Shown here: positions 1 through 12,500 of the stretch, piece after piece
How positions within the stretch are numbered: position 1 is the stretch's first letter
How the letters are laid out: every line of letters starts with the position of its first letter
DNA from: Hippasteria phrygiana
Lineage: Eukaryota; Echinodermata; Asteroidea; Valvatida; Goniasteridae
DNA: 64,000 nucleotides
NCBI GenBank assembly: GCA_037893225.1
Contig: JAZGUH010000774.1
Location: 186,001-250,000 of the forward strand
Reading direction: 5' to 3'
Notes under the pieces: model-generated
Told to the model about the DNA's origin: nothing
What the model saw: the letters and a program-made list of their open reading frames with translations, nothing else
The model's database searches: none
Translations under genes and position numbers: made by a program

Positions 1-229
1 GGGCTTGAGACTATCTTGAGTCGGCAACCTCTTAGGCTGTTTCGGGCCTGCTTGGGGGAGATAATGGGCTTTTTTTTCAGGGCAAAATATATCCAGGAAC
101 TGTAAGAAAATAATTATCTGCAATTTGTTTTAAATGCTTCTATATGTACGTACGCTGTATGCAAGTCCGCTGTATTGTCGCGAACAGTACACAGGTGCGA
201 GAGTGTTTGGATTTTTGCCTGGTGCCCCG

Positions 230-365
230 CAGGGTTTTATTAAGCAACCATGAATAAAAGGTTTTTTTTTCGGAGGGTTGCAGACGCCAAAAATGGGGGG
301 GGGGGGGGGGGGGTGGTTAAACAATACATACAATCTGAAAATTATTTTTAAACTGTTGAAGAGCA
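230..365 (+). repeat. Fragment of a dispersed repeat also found at 37855 and 41340
   Basis: The stretch shares the word gcaaccatgaataaaag, the word gcagacgccaaaaatgg and a following G homopolymer with 37855-37960, and the ending gttgaagagca with the same copy. A third, inverted copy lies near 41210-41340. It lies in what should be intron 2 of NAA80-like copy 1, as the other two lie in intron 2 of copy 2. No coding capacity is evident. Confidence 0.6.
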
Positions 366-581
366 TCCTTAAGGGCTTGGGACGGAGAGGGACACTATTT
401 CCTAACTTTCCTGGGACCGAATATTATTTTATGTGCCTGGTGAAAGTGTTTCCGGGGGGACAGAAATGATAATACACTAGGTAAGGGAATGTTCTAACCA
501 TACATTATGCCCTTCGAAAGCATTCAAAAGCCTTCAAAACCCTTTAAATGTGGCTGAAGATCTCATGCAGTAGAGTTCTAC

Positions 582-3500
582 CTGACTCGATGTACACCCG
601 GTTTTCAGTTTCTGGACTGATGCCAATTATTCGCACGTGACCCAGAACTTCCTTGTGAGCGCCCTCTCGTGACTCTGTCAGCACCAATGAGCAGGGGAGA
701 CCCTCACACTCGGCCGTTTCAACCTCTCTCAGTCTTAGAATGATGAAAAATGAGAATGAAAGTAGACTAAAGGCCTATATGTAAGTATTACAGCATTCTT
801 CATGATAACGTGATTCGATTGCACAATGTATATAATAGGCAGATTCCTGTGGTATAGAGGACAGATTTTTGTTAATCCTGATAGGATTAGTCTAAGCGTC
901 TCTCACATCATCCCTAACTGTAATTATGGTATCTTTTGGTCCTTTTTAAGCCCGCCCCCCCCCCCCCCCCCCACATAACCCCATCATCCCAGCCTCCCCC
1001 AAAAAGGGGGAAAAGTGGAGAAAAACGGACATCCCCAGCCTCCAGAAAAAGGTGCACGACAAGCGGAACATATTCTGCAGAGAGAAATTACGCTGAACAA
1101 AACGGGGAAATCCTAGATCCCATTTTTGCTTCTTTTTCGCATTAACGCACGGTGAGAATTAGTACACATGTAATTGGAAAACAAAACACTTGTTTTTATA
1201 ACGAATATACAGTACGGTAACTACGCCAGTTCTCCATTGATCTTGACCCAACTGACGTGGCCAGGAAATGATTTTTTCTCTCAAAAGCTGCTACACTTAC
1301 ACGTGACACTTTCCACCATCCTTATAGACATTGGCTCATGGTTCATCCTTACGTACCCTGCATCCTTGTTGAAAATGTGGGTGGGTGGGTGGGTCAAGGA
1401 AAATTATTGAAAATCGAAATTTACTTTTCAATAAAGAAAAAGAAAAATTTAAGAAATGCTCTTTTGACTTGCCAATTCCACTCCCGCATTTCGATTCGTT
1501 TGTTTTTTCAACCCTATACCCGTACGCGCTATGCGTACATGTAGTCTTAGACGTTTGTTACGGCCCATTATGTCCGCATGGCCCATTATGTCCGCACGCT
1601 TTTTCAGGCCCATTATATCGCATCATTATGTCGGCAGGCCCATTATGTCCGCCCCATTACAATGTATGTCCGCAGGCCCATTACGTCCGCCCCATTGTGT
1701 CCGCAGGCCCATTACGTCCATCCCATTATGTCCGCAGGCCCATTACGTCCGCCCCATTATGCCGGCAGGCCCATTACGTCCGCCCCATTATGTCCACAGG
1801 CCCATTACGACCGCCCCATTGTGTCCACAGGCCCATTACGTCCGCCCCATTATGTCCGCAGGTCCATTACATCCGCCCCATTGTGTCCGCAGGCCCATTA
1901 CGTCCGCCCCATTGTGTCCGCCCCATTGTGTGCGCAGGCCCATTATGTCCGCAATATTGTGTGCGCAGGCCCATTTTGTCCGCCCCATTTTGTGCGCAGG
2001 CCCATTATGTCGGCCCCATTGTGTCCGCAGGCCCATTATGTCTGCCCCATTATGTCCGCAAGCCCATTATGTGTAGTTTTGTATCAATAAAACCTTTAAT
2101 ATATTCTGGTACCCTCCACGAAAGACCTACTTACATGCATGCGCTGCAGTCATATTTATAATTCCAGTTTAGCTTATTTTTACCGTTGATGGGTGCAGTC
2201 TGAATTAATTTCCGTATTGCGAAATGTTGCATCATTAAAGAAATTGTACATGTTTTAAATAAAGTAATGGCTTTTATTTGAGCAAAAATTGTCGCAAAGT
2301 GTGTTGCCATACCCCCAAATCTGCACAACACATCGGGAAATGCCGCCTTTCGTAGTTATTTGGTTTCAGTGTTGCTCGAAATTGAATAATTTTTAATGAG
2401 AGTATCAGTCCAACGATCCTTCTCATTGGTCCGATATGAGGTCCCTCAGTTGCGTAATTACGGTGGGGTGGGGGGGGGGGGGCACAGCCGAGGCCTGTGT
2501 GCCCCCCCCCCCCCCCCCGGCTGGCAATAGAACTTGTGCACCAAAAATATAACCCTATTGTGTTTTCTTCCTGAAGTGTTCCATATAAAAAATCCCTTAA
2601 AAAACAGAATAAAATATATGTCTAATATTCCTTCAGGATCATTCCGTGCCAAATCACTGAAAGGTTTCCAGGGGTCCGACTCAGGTTTTGATGAAAATAC
2701 CTCCACATGTGCCGTGAACTAACACACTCAAAATTTTAAGGCCCAACTCAGTCAAAGTCTTTTCTGAGATATGACCCCCTGAAAATTAGTACCCCGCCCC
2801 CTTTTTCTTATTTATAGTTGCTTTGGGATAATTTACCAGCTGCTTTCTTGTTCTGGCCTATATTGGCATTGGGCCCTTCAGGAGTACACAATGTTGACGA
2901 CATAGCACATGTACGTACAATGTATGAGCACATGTCATGTATGAGCACACATGTATGAGCAGCAGGAGCGGATCCAGGATTTTCCAAACAGGGGGGGGGG
3001 GGGGGGGGGGGCGTGAAATCTACCGAACAGCTAATGGTGAAGGCAATTTGTGGCGCCTACGCCGAAGGCGTTCCTGCCCCCTTGCTAGAGGGGTCTGGGT
3101 ACATTTTAATCTCTCCCCCTTTTTTCTTATCTTGTTCAGTCTCTCTCCCTCTCTTTGTCTTTTTGGGTTTTGTTAAGGAAAAAGGGTGGCGTGCGCCCCC
3201 ACGCCCCCCGGATCCGCCACACACATACTTGCATACATATCCTCACATATGGGTAGGTACGGGATACCTCTATTTTGGAATTTACTTCCCTTATTTTATC
3301 CTCCCTTTGTCCCCATTGAAATCTCAAAAGCCATAGCGTTAACTTTGAGGGTTACGTCGATTTCTAAAGACACCCTCGTGGGGTAGCATTGTCCCCATTG
3401 TTGCCCTTTGTTATACCTACCCCATAACCACCCCTATACGAGTTTCACATACAGGGGCAAACATGTACATGTTCTGTACATACAAAGGAACATTTCTTGT

Positions 3501-6500
3501 CCTCGGAAGTCGGTCTTTTGTTAAAATCGGTCCTTAGACGTAAACATACGTGCTTAGTCTATGGGGTTGGGTTATATGAAATTAACAATTGGAAACAAAG
3601 CATTGTCTTTGGTAGTATCGGGAAAGTACGACTGTGTGTATGTCATACCAGAGAAAACCACTTTTCTGTACCGTGCAATAGAGCTTAATTCATTTTGAAA
3701 ATGAAATGAAATAAAAGATGATTTCTACAGAGTTAAAAAGGAATGACTTACCACCACCTATCCACCCAACCCCGAGCATGACAAACTAGTTCAAAATTAT
3801 TTGTTTAAAGTCATTTCAATATTTTAAAAATGAATAAAGCTGTAACACGGAAAAGTGGTATTTTCTGGTTGGATACATGCACATACATTGTACACATACT
3901 GTACTTATACCATGTAGTCCATGCATAGCGTACATTACCGTGGGGACGAGTGCTAATATCTCATATTTAAAAAAAATAAATAAAAATAACGGCAACAAGA
4001 ACAACAACAATAACAACGACAATGAAAATAACAATAACAATAACAATAACAATAACATCAATTAAAAATACAAAGGATGTGAGAACCAAGCTATATTTCA
4101 ATTACAATAAAACACAATTGTTTCTGCCATGAAATATAAAAATAAAAAAATTAGCTGGTCTGACGTTTCGAACTTAAGCAAGTTCTTTCTCAAAGGTGAA
4201 TGACAGAGTACAAGAAACAAACATGTAGGGAACACACATGCATGAGGGGGTGGGTGGAGAAACATGCCATACTTGTTATGTAATGTAAGTAGAATATTTA
4301 AGGTTATAGGCTCTTTCGCAGTTTTTGGTTTACAAAGTAACCTGCGAGCAGAATCTCTAATTGATTTTACCACCCTAGAATCGCATGGGTTAAACAACTC
4401 GCAATTTGAGTAAAAAACATATATCCAACGGATGGCATAATAAGCTGCATCAATTGGTGCAGGTGAACTACTTATGTGTGATAAAGAAATCAAGTACAAA
4501 GAAAAATATAACGAGTCAACTGGGAATGGTTTTACATCTGGATATAATTCTGTCCATCTTCTCCATCTCATACAGGCATAGCTGTACTTTCTCGTGGTTG
4601 CGTCTGCTCTGGACGTTGTTAAGGTGTGCTTCAATTGGTTGAACAGCGCCTTCAGAGATGGATCAGATAAGGCTTCCCCAGCCAACCAGAGACCATCTAC
4701 TTTCTCGATATCTGAAAAAATAATAGCCCTGTAAAGAATAAATCAATTAAATTAAAATTTCAAGTTCAATACGAGAACGTTAGAAACAAAAGGAGAGTTG
4801 CAGAAAACCGAGGAATCATGTGACCCCGGTTGAAAAAATCCCGTTGGTCGGACATACTCTACAAAATCAATAGTTACATTACTGTTAATAATATTGGCTA
4901 TCAATGGCCAGAAGTAGGCGCTCTGCCATTTTGGTACAACTAACGTACCTGCGCAGCTGTATCGAGTCATAAATGCGAGTAATTTGCCAATCATACAGAC
5001 TGCAGGAACAAACCAGGCATTAAATTTGTGTAGTTCATGGGCGAACGCATCTACACCAGACGTACCCGGGCACCAATACTTAGAGAAAAAATGCAATACC
5101 TTAACATTATGGTTATTGGCAAAAGGATCCAACTCGTATGGACCCCATCTGTTGTTAAAAAGAGTAAAGACCGACTGAGAAACACCCCAGTCATCGTAGT
5201 CTACGATTCTACTGATGTGGTCTGCTTTGTCATTGAGGCCCAGTAGGATCCATTCGGGAAAAATATTGATATTTTTCTCTAGACAAACAACTACTATTTA
5301 TAGAATCAATTGTTGTAGATCGATCTTTATGCTACCAGTCGACAAGATTCTAACATTCTGGTTGTCAGTGTACCATTTAACGTTAGTATTGGCTAAGTTG
5401 TCAGCCCTTGATATTAGATTAATAAAAACAGCATTGAGTTCCCTCCAGGCCGAACTCTTTGTCTGTTCAACCTGGGAAAATGAATCATGACAGGGGTGAT
5501 CATCGGCATTTACAATATATCCGCCGCACGCGTGTTGAGAAGCGTCGCTATACACAATCCTTGTTAATTTGGGATTACTCAGTAAAGAGACCCCATTACA
5601 TTTCAACAGTTGTTTTTTCCAAAATTTCAACTCGTAGAAACCAGCGCTGTCAATGTGCAGTGGGCCATCCCAAGTACGTCTACTCGCTATCAACGCTTGT
5701 AAGGATTTAGTCATCAGAACTACAATGTTACCAACACCGGGTCTGCATGCGACTAAACGACCGACCAATTGTGCAACAAGCCTGGCCGTAACACTAGCGT
5801 TATAGAGCGTCGTTTAGATAAGCAAATCTAACATGTCCACAATAGCAGTTATCTTTATATAAGTTTTGAGACTTTGCATGGTGGAATATCGATATCGTTT
5901 CGGTTTGCGGTAACACCATGTGTTTATCTCAACTAACGAGAGGTATGGGTTCTGAAAAGAACCTTATCGCACAACTCGTATCTCAACCTTCGTTAAGTGA
6001 GAAGGGTTCAAGAGAAAACCAATTTCGCAGTTATCTTTGATAAGGGAACTGAAATGATAAACCGCTTTGTATCTATAACAAAGCCAAACCACGTGAGACT
6101 TTGAGTGGGGGACCAGTTGGACTTTGCCTCGTTCGCGATAAAACCAGCGCTACGCAAGTCGGCAGAAACTATATAGCCTGCTCTATAAGCCGCTGTTCAT
6201 TTGTATTAGCCGCTATACCGTCATCTAAATACAATACAATGGCAATACCTAGTTGTCGCTACCGCTTTACCAAAGGCCTTAACAATTTTGTAAAAATATG
6301 ACAAGCTGTAGACAGGCCGAACGGTAGAACCTTAAAAACTAAATATCTATCCGTTTTGAAATTGCCAAGTTGCCATGAAAAACCAAGATACTGGCAATGC
6401 GAACTACAAATCTCAACGTGGTGATAACCCGATTTTAAGTCGAATGAGAACATGTAGGAACTTGACTTTAAGTATTGCTTTAGGATTTTTAGGTCTTCGT

Positions 6501-9500
6501 ACTTAACTGGCAAAAAGTCCAAGTGCTTGTTAACTTCTCGGAGATCCAAAATTAATCTGCATTTGCCAGAACGATTGGTGGACACGCTCAAAGGGTTAAC
6601 GACAGTTGGGGGAGAAAAAACCCCTTCAATTAAATTATTAGCCAGTAATTCAGCTATGGCAGACTCAACAAAAACCAAATTATCTTTTGCTGAACGATTA
6701 TTGGGGAAAAAACAAGAATTAGGCATCGGTAAGAATGGCAACTTGTAACCCAGCTCAATGGTCTGCAAAATAAAATTGTTTGACCCTATTTTCTTCCAAA
6801 AAGGTAGAGCTTTAAGGAGACTACCACACAATGGTAATAATTTAATTGAAACATTAACATTAAAATCAAGAATTTCTCCATATCCTAAATCTGTGAACAC
6901 ATCGTTTAGAACAACAGAATTACTTATATTTTCTTCACCAGTGTTATGTACTCGGTTAAGTTGAGGGTTGGGTAGACCTTCCGGGACCGGTAGCGCAAGC
7001 TTTTGCCCAATGTCTTTGTTGCCCACAGCGGAAGCAGTATGCTCTTTGTTGGCCTCGTCCAGACACCCCTGTACCGGATGCTTGGGCAGGGGCGGTGTTA
7101 CGAAAGGGCCTCCAGGGGGCAAGATTTGAGCTGGACCTTGGTAGTCTTGAGTCGCTTTTGCTTACGCTCTTTCAACGTACGTGCGGCGTCCTTCTCTGCT
7201 TTGCGCATCCTCTTCTCGTCTTCAGAATCCGAAGCAAGGTGGCGATATAGTGGTTGACGGTCTCCCAATACCAGATGGTGATTTATCGGCCAGCTTTATC
7301 AGCTTGATGCGATTGTCGACGACGGCGTTCAGCTTGTCCAGCTTCTCCAATGCGTCGTCGCGATTTTCATCCAAGACCGCCGACTTCACATCTGTGACAC
7401 CCGCAGCAACGTTAGCGCAGAATTTGTACTGGGCCAAATTCCCTTTGCTCTTTATGTCATGGAGCTGAAGCGTGGCCTTTTTCGCTTACCTCGCATTCTG
7501 TTCCTTGAGGCTTTCGAATTTTCTATCAAGGTAAGTCATAAGCCCGCCCATGTCGACCTGAGGCGTACCTCCTACAGCCATGGTGTATGAATGCGGCGAG
7601 GTATGCAAAACGCAGTGAAGTGCGCAGGCAGACGTTGCTGTAAACTCAGCGTGTATGCCGTGTGTGTGTGACAGGGAGCCGAATGAACAAAACGTAAAAT
7701 ACAACGCTTTATATAACCTGCCTAGGCAATGCATAATTGCTTACGAACCGAAAGGAAAGTGTTTCCTTTTAACTCAAATTCTAGTTTTCTATATGACAAT
7801 TGTTTTTCTAGTCAATAATACTGACTGGAAAAATCTACTCAGATTGACTGATTTTCAGTTGCACCCATCTGACCCCGAGTATCTAGTCAAATTCAACTGG
7901 TTTCTAGTCAAATCTGACTAATGTGTTTTTTAGAGTGTGTAAACAGACGTGTGACAGACCTGGTACAGGAAGAGGCTCAAGCAAATCCCATGGTGAAAGA
8001 ATGGATGGATCCCGAAGCATCTGAAAACTCCTGATTTATAACCGGTGAGGAGCCTGGTCGGCTCGGGCCATTATCGGCGACGCCTCACCGGTTATAGACT
8101 ACATGTTTATACACGCCCCAGCACATCTTTATTCCCATTCTTAACATCTTGTTCCATAAAAACGTCAAAACCTCTGAAAATTTATCAACAAAGCACAGTT
8201 TTATTCGAACATTTTGCGTTATGTTAATGTCCATATCCAAGACGTCTAGGGCCTTTGCGTATCTGATTACTGCAATTTGGTGCACTTTCAGACTAAAAGT
8301 CCCTTTTCTCTTTGTTTTTTTCTCGGTACCGAACAAACTTATTTGTACAATGTTGGTCGATTTTGCAATGACACTGAACATATTCAACATATTTCTTCTC
8401 TCATTTTTCATATGCAATAAATAAACAATCCGAGAGAAATTGAAGACTGAATTTTGGAGGAAGGATAAAAGAGAAATTCGTTTATTTCTTGTCAGAAACT
8501 TGACTGTTTGGTGTTGTTGGCTCTAGTCTTACCATGGTCGTCCTTATGGACGTAAATCCCTGGGTAAATATCCACCCCACACTTTTGGCCGGGGGCATGG
8601 CCCACTGAATCACCCCCTCACATAGATTTGTCTTGCATGTACATGTACCATGAAAACCATAGGCTTATTTTGCGACACAATGTGCAAAACATAAACTAAT
8701 GTGATAAATCCTTTTTATCGTAGGCTGCATGACCATGTTTACAGCTGCATATGTACATTAAGACCGCCCTCCAAGTTTGTGATAATCCTTGCCCTAATGA
8801 ATGCATCTAGGACTACCAAGCCAATTACAAATGAAGTTTTTGCAGACGATTTGAGAAGATTAAAGAAAATCTTCCTTTTTTCAATATTTTTTCTTGCAAC
8901 GGATTTCGAAATTATATATTTTATTTCAATATTGAAAACTTATATTTTGAGCATCTGCAACCCTCTGAATACAAATACAGTTTTGTATTGGTTGCCTTCT
9001 CGCCTCTAACGCATATAGCGGATCCACCCTTGGTAACAATATTGTCAGGCCGGACATAATTCGACAATATTTTACAGTAAATATAGGGTTTTCCGCACAT
9101 TTAAAAACTGTTTTCGTTCAAATTCCTAAACGGTTAACTTAAATTTTGTCTCAAAAATTCATGACCTTGCATATCCCGGTAACTGCGGACGACGAAATTG
9201 AATTGTCTTTCAAGAACAAATGTATGACAAATGTATGAAATTGTTTGGTCAAAGTGCGAACATCAGCGATCGAGACCGAAGACGAAATTGAACATAGGAT
9301 TTGCAAAGTCAGGAATTTTCGAAACGAAATTGAAGTTAACCGTTAGGGAATTTGAATGAAAACAGTTATAAAATGTGGGGAAGCCAATATTTGATAACTA
9401 AACTTTTCTTTCCGTTCAATGTCCGTTATATTTAAAAGTTAAAAATGAAAGCATCTAAGAGTGAAAAATTTTCAAAGAGCACGGACGATATAATCTTAAA

Positions 9501-12500
9501 CTAAAAAATGAAACATAAAATATCTACCATTTTTATGATTATACTTACTAACTTGTGCATGAAAATGAAGGATTCGCGACAGACTTGCACCCCCTCAACC
9601 ATATCGAAATACCATCAGTTAGGACTAATACTCCAGAGTTAAGGGTGCAGGCATAATGGGCCTGCGGACACAATGGGGCGGACATAATGGGCCTGCGGAC
9701 ACAATGGGCCTGCGGACATAATGGGCCTGCGGACACAATGAGGCGGACATAATGGGCCTACGGACAAAATGGGGCGGACATAATGGGCCTGCGGACACAA
9801 TGAGGCGGACATAATGGGCAAGCGGACACAATATGGCGGACATAATGGGCCTGCGGACACAATGGGACGGACATAATGGGCCTGCGGACACAATGGGCCT
9901 GCGGACATATTGGGGCGGACATATTGGGCCTGCGGACATAATGGGGCGGACATAATAGGCCTGCGGACATATGGACGGGTATGTAATGTCCTTCAAACAT
10001 TCAAAATGATGAAGTAACGTTTGTATAATCACAATACATTTTTGTAGAGTATTTGAAATATCGAGATCGAGAGATCGAGAGAGTAAAATTCTATACTAGA
10101 CCTATTTAAATTTTCTGTAAGTCATGCATTAAAATATACCGAATCGAATACGCACTGTAGACTGGTTCCCGTCTCTACTGCTATTAATTAAATACCGCAG
10201 CAGAGACGGGAACCGTGCTAATACCATACACGTTGCTTGCGCGTTGCAAAGCCCTTGGGAAAACGATACGTGTCCTTGCGTGATTTTTACACGAATGTCA
10301 ACTTCAAAAGAGGTATTGTGCGGCATTAACTTCAAGAATTTTGGAAGTTGTTGAAAAAATTGGTGACTTGACTTGAAACAAATGACTTGATAAAAAAGTT
10401 GGCTGCAACACTGGCCGCCACGTGGGTATGGTGGACCATTCCTCCATATATGGGTGGACGATCTGAGTGGCGATATTGCGAGAGCGCTTTGGCGGTGTTG
10501 AGTTTTTGAATGTTGTTTATACGTTTGTACATGTTAAGATCGCTAAGATTTTAAGATCGCTAAGCTTTCACAACATTTTTATCATGCCGTAATTTGTAGA
10601 CTATTTCATCGCCATATCGGCGATATAGCGGGAAAAAATATCGACTACGAAAAACATCAGTATCGCCAGCGCTAGGTCAGAAGCTGATTATGAAACACTA
10701 GAAGTCATCAGGGCATGTGTTAAAGTGGGGGAGATCCACAGCTGCATCACGCTGTCATGAAACGGGGCATTTTATTATTTGTTTAATTGAATGGCAAATC
10801 AATATTTAAGATCGAAAATTGGGGTGGGTTGGTGGGTGGTAAAAAAAACAATTCGAAGAAAAAAAACGAAATTTTATAACATTGAACATTTTGAATGGCC
10901 CTAACGTCAGAAAACTTTTAAAATTCCCAGCCTAATTCTTTTAAGGTCCAAACCCTTTAATTCCTCGACCCCGGTGTTACGATAATCGCGACAATTAGTT
11001 TGAAATGCTTTAAAACTGCATGATCACATGATGTGCATGCATAAGAATGTGAATTTTGGTCGTGAAATAATGGAACTTCATTACTGAAATCTATGGACAA
11101 TTTCCATCTTAGGGATTCCCACAAACATTATAGTCCATGGGCCAGACCAGATATCGGTACCACCTAAGGTGGCAAAACATTACGAGTGCCAAATGCTTTG
11201 TAGGATCGACCTAAGTACAAAAGCATGTGATAGCATCTCCAAATGATTAGCTTAGTCTCTTTTTTTCTTAGTTTTGTGTTTTGCCATTAAGTTACATTAT
11301 AATAGCATTCTATATGTATGTACATCCCTTAGCATATGGGTTGGGCTAATATTAATTACGCTGTTATTGCACGTGATGTATGACAATAAAATAAAGACAG
11401 GCAGTTGGTGAACAATAGAACTTATTCCAGTAGTGCATGTTGATTGTTGCAATAAATTTTGTTTCGGGGGGGGGGGGGTGGGGGGGGGGGGGGGTTATGT
11501 TGGTATGTTACAGTACTCTGGCTTGACAACTTATAAATATGCACTATTTCAGTGCTTTCCGCTGAACTATACAACAAAGCATAATGGTGTAATTGCGAAT
11601 TAATCAACTGTATCCTAACCTAATTGCTAAGGATTTATGTAGTAAGCTCATTCTGACTGGGCTTAAAAAGTGGGCATTTACTACCACTAAGCTACCACCC
11701 TGGGATTGCTATCACATCAATTTATCATCCTTAGACATAGACCTTTCAAAAAATGTTATTAGATTTTGCCACCTCAGGTGGTACCAATAAGTGAAATTTT
11801 GGCCTCTGGCCAGTGTTGGAGGTCTCGAGACCGGCCTCGGCCTCGAGGCCGGCCTCGAGGCCGATTTTTATGGCCTCGGTCTCGGCCTTGGCCTCGGAGT
11901 GCAAGGCCTCGGCCTCGGCCTCGGCCTCGGAGCCTTCCGGACTCGAAGATCTGGTCGAGGCCGGCTCGAGGCCGCCCACTTTGACCAATTTTCCCACCAA
12001 TTCAGATGTGTTTTCTGTTTCAATTAATTTAAATTGTTTACCGTCATGAAACTTTCGAGAAGCTGCCACAGTGAGTTCCGTGAAACGAAATAAAGTTTCA
12101 AGCAGATACGCACGAATTAATGAACTGGTATTTGCATTATTGCACCATGGAGCTATAGATAGCTCCCCGATTGCACGTACTACGTACGTACATTATATGT
12201 ATTATCTTCTTGTAGAACCAGTCTACTCCCGGTAATAGACTACGTGTAGTTCCTGGTCCAGCACTTCACTCGCCCCATGAACTGCCACTATTGTGTTACA
12301 CGTACTCAGGTAGCATCTAATATTTTTGTTAGATAATCTGTCTACTCCCGCTATAGACTGGTTCCTGGTCCACCACTCGGCCCTGAACGAGTGAACGTTA
12401 AAGCGATAATCATAATGGCCGGTATAGTGAAGTTGAGGGAACCAACCTGTTATTCACGCGTGCTCGCGCAACGCGAAGCCTGTCACATGTCTACTAGTCT

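Larger units (their letters stand above)
4098..7581 (-). mobile_element. DIRS-type tyrosine-recombinase retrotransposon, inactive copy 1
   Basis: On the minus strand the order is gag-like (7090-7581), reverse transcriptase (about 6040-7122), RNase H (5298-5768), the DIRS linker with ADHISRIVDYDDW (near 5200) and a tyrosine recombinase core-binding domain (4270-4685). This order is typical of the DIRS group. The copy is dead: in-frame stops in gag and RT, frameshifts, a 170-bp insertion in the RT tail, and a missing recombinase catalytic domain. It sits in intron 1 of NAA80-like copy 1 and is absent from the same intron in copy 2. Element ends were not delimited. Confidence 0.85.

Noticed and set aside
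1385..2161. Long open frames (up to 258 codons) with repeated Pro/His/Cys segments
   Set aside because: They follow the minisatellite; all three forward frames are open because the unit lacks stops, and the same holds for the inverted array at 9645-9980.
3816..4061. Leu-rich minus-strand frame resembling a membrane protein
   Set aside because: It is produced by the (AATAAC)n microsatellite.
5948..5963. True histone gene 3' end
   Set aside because: The stem-loop is present but no histone coding sequence or purine-rich downstream element is near, and it lies inside a mobile insertion.
11746..12069. Glu/Ala/Leu-rich frames in the GGCCTC region
   Set aside because: Hexanucleotide repeats translate to dipeptide repeats in every frame; not a protein.
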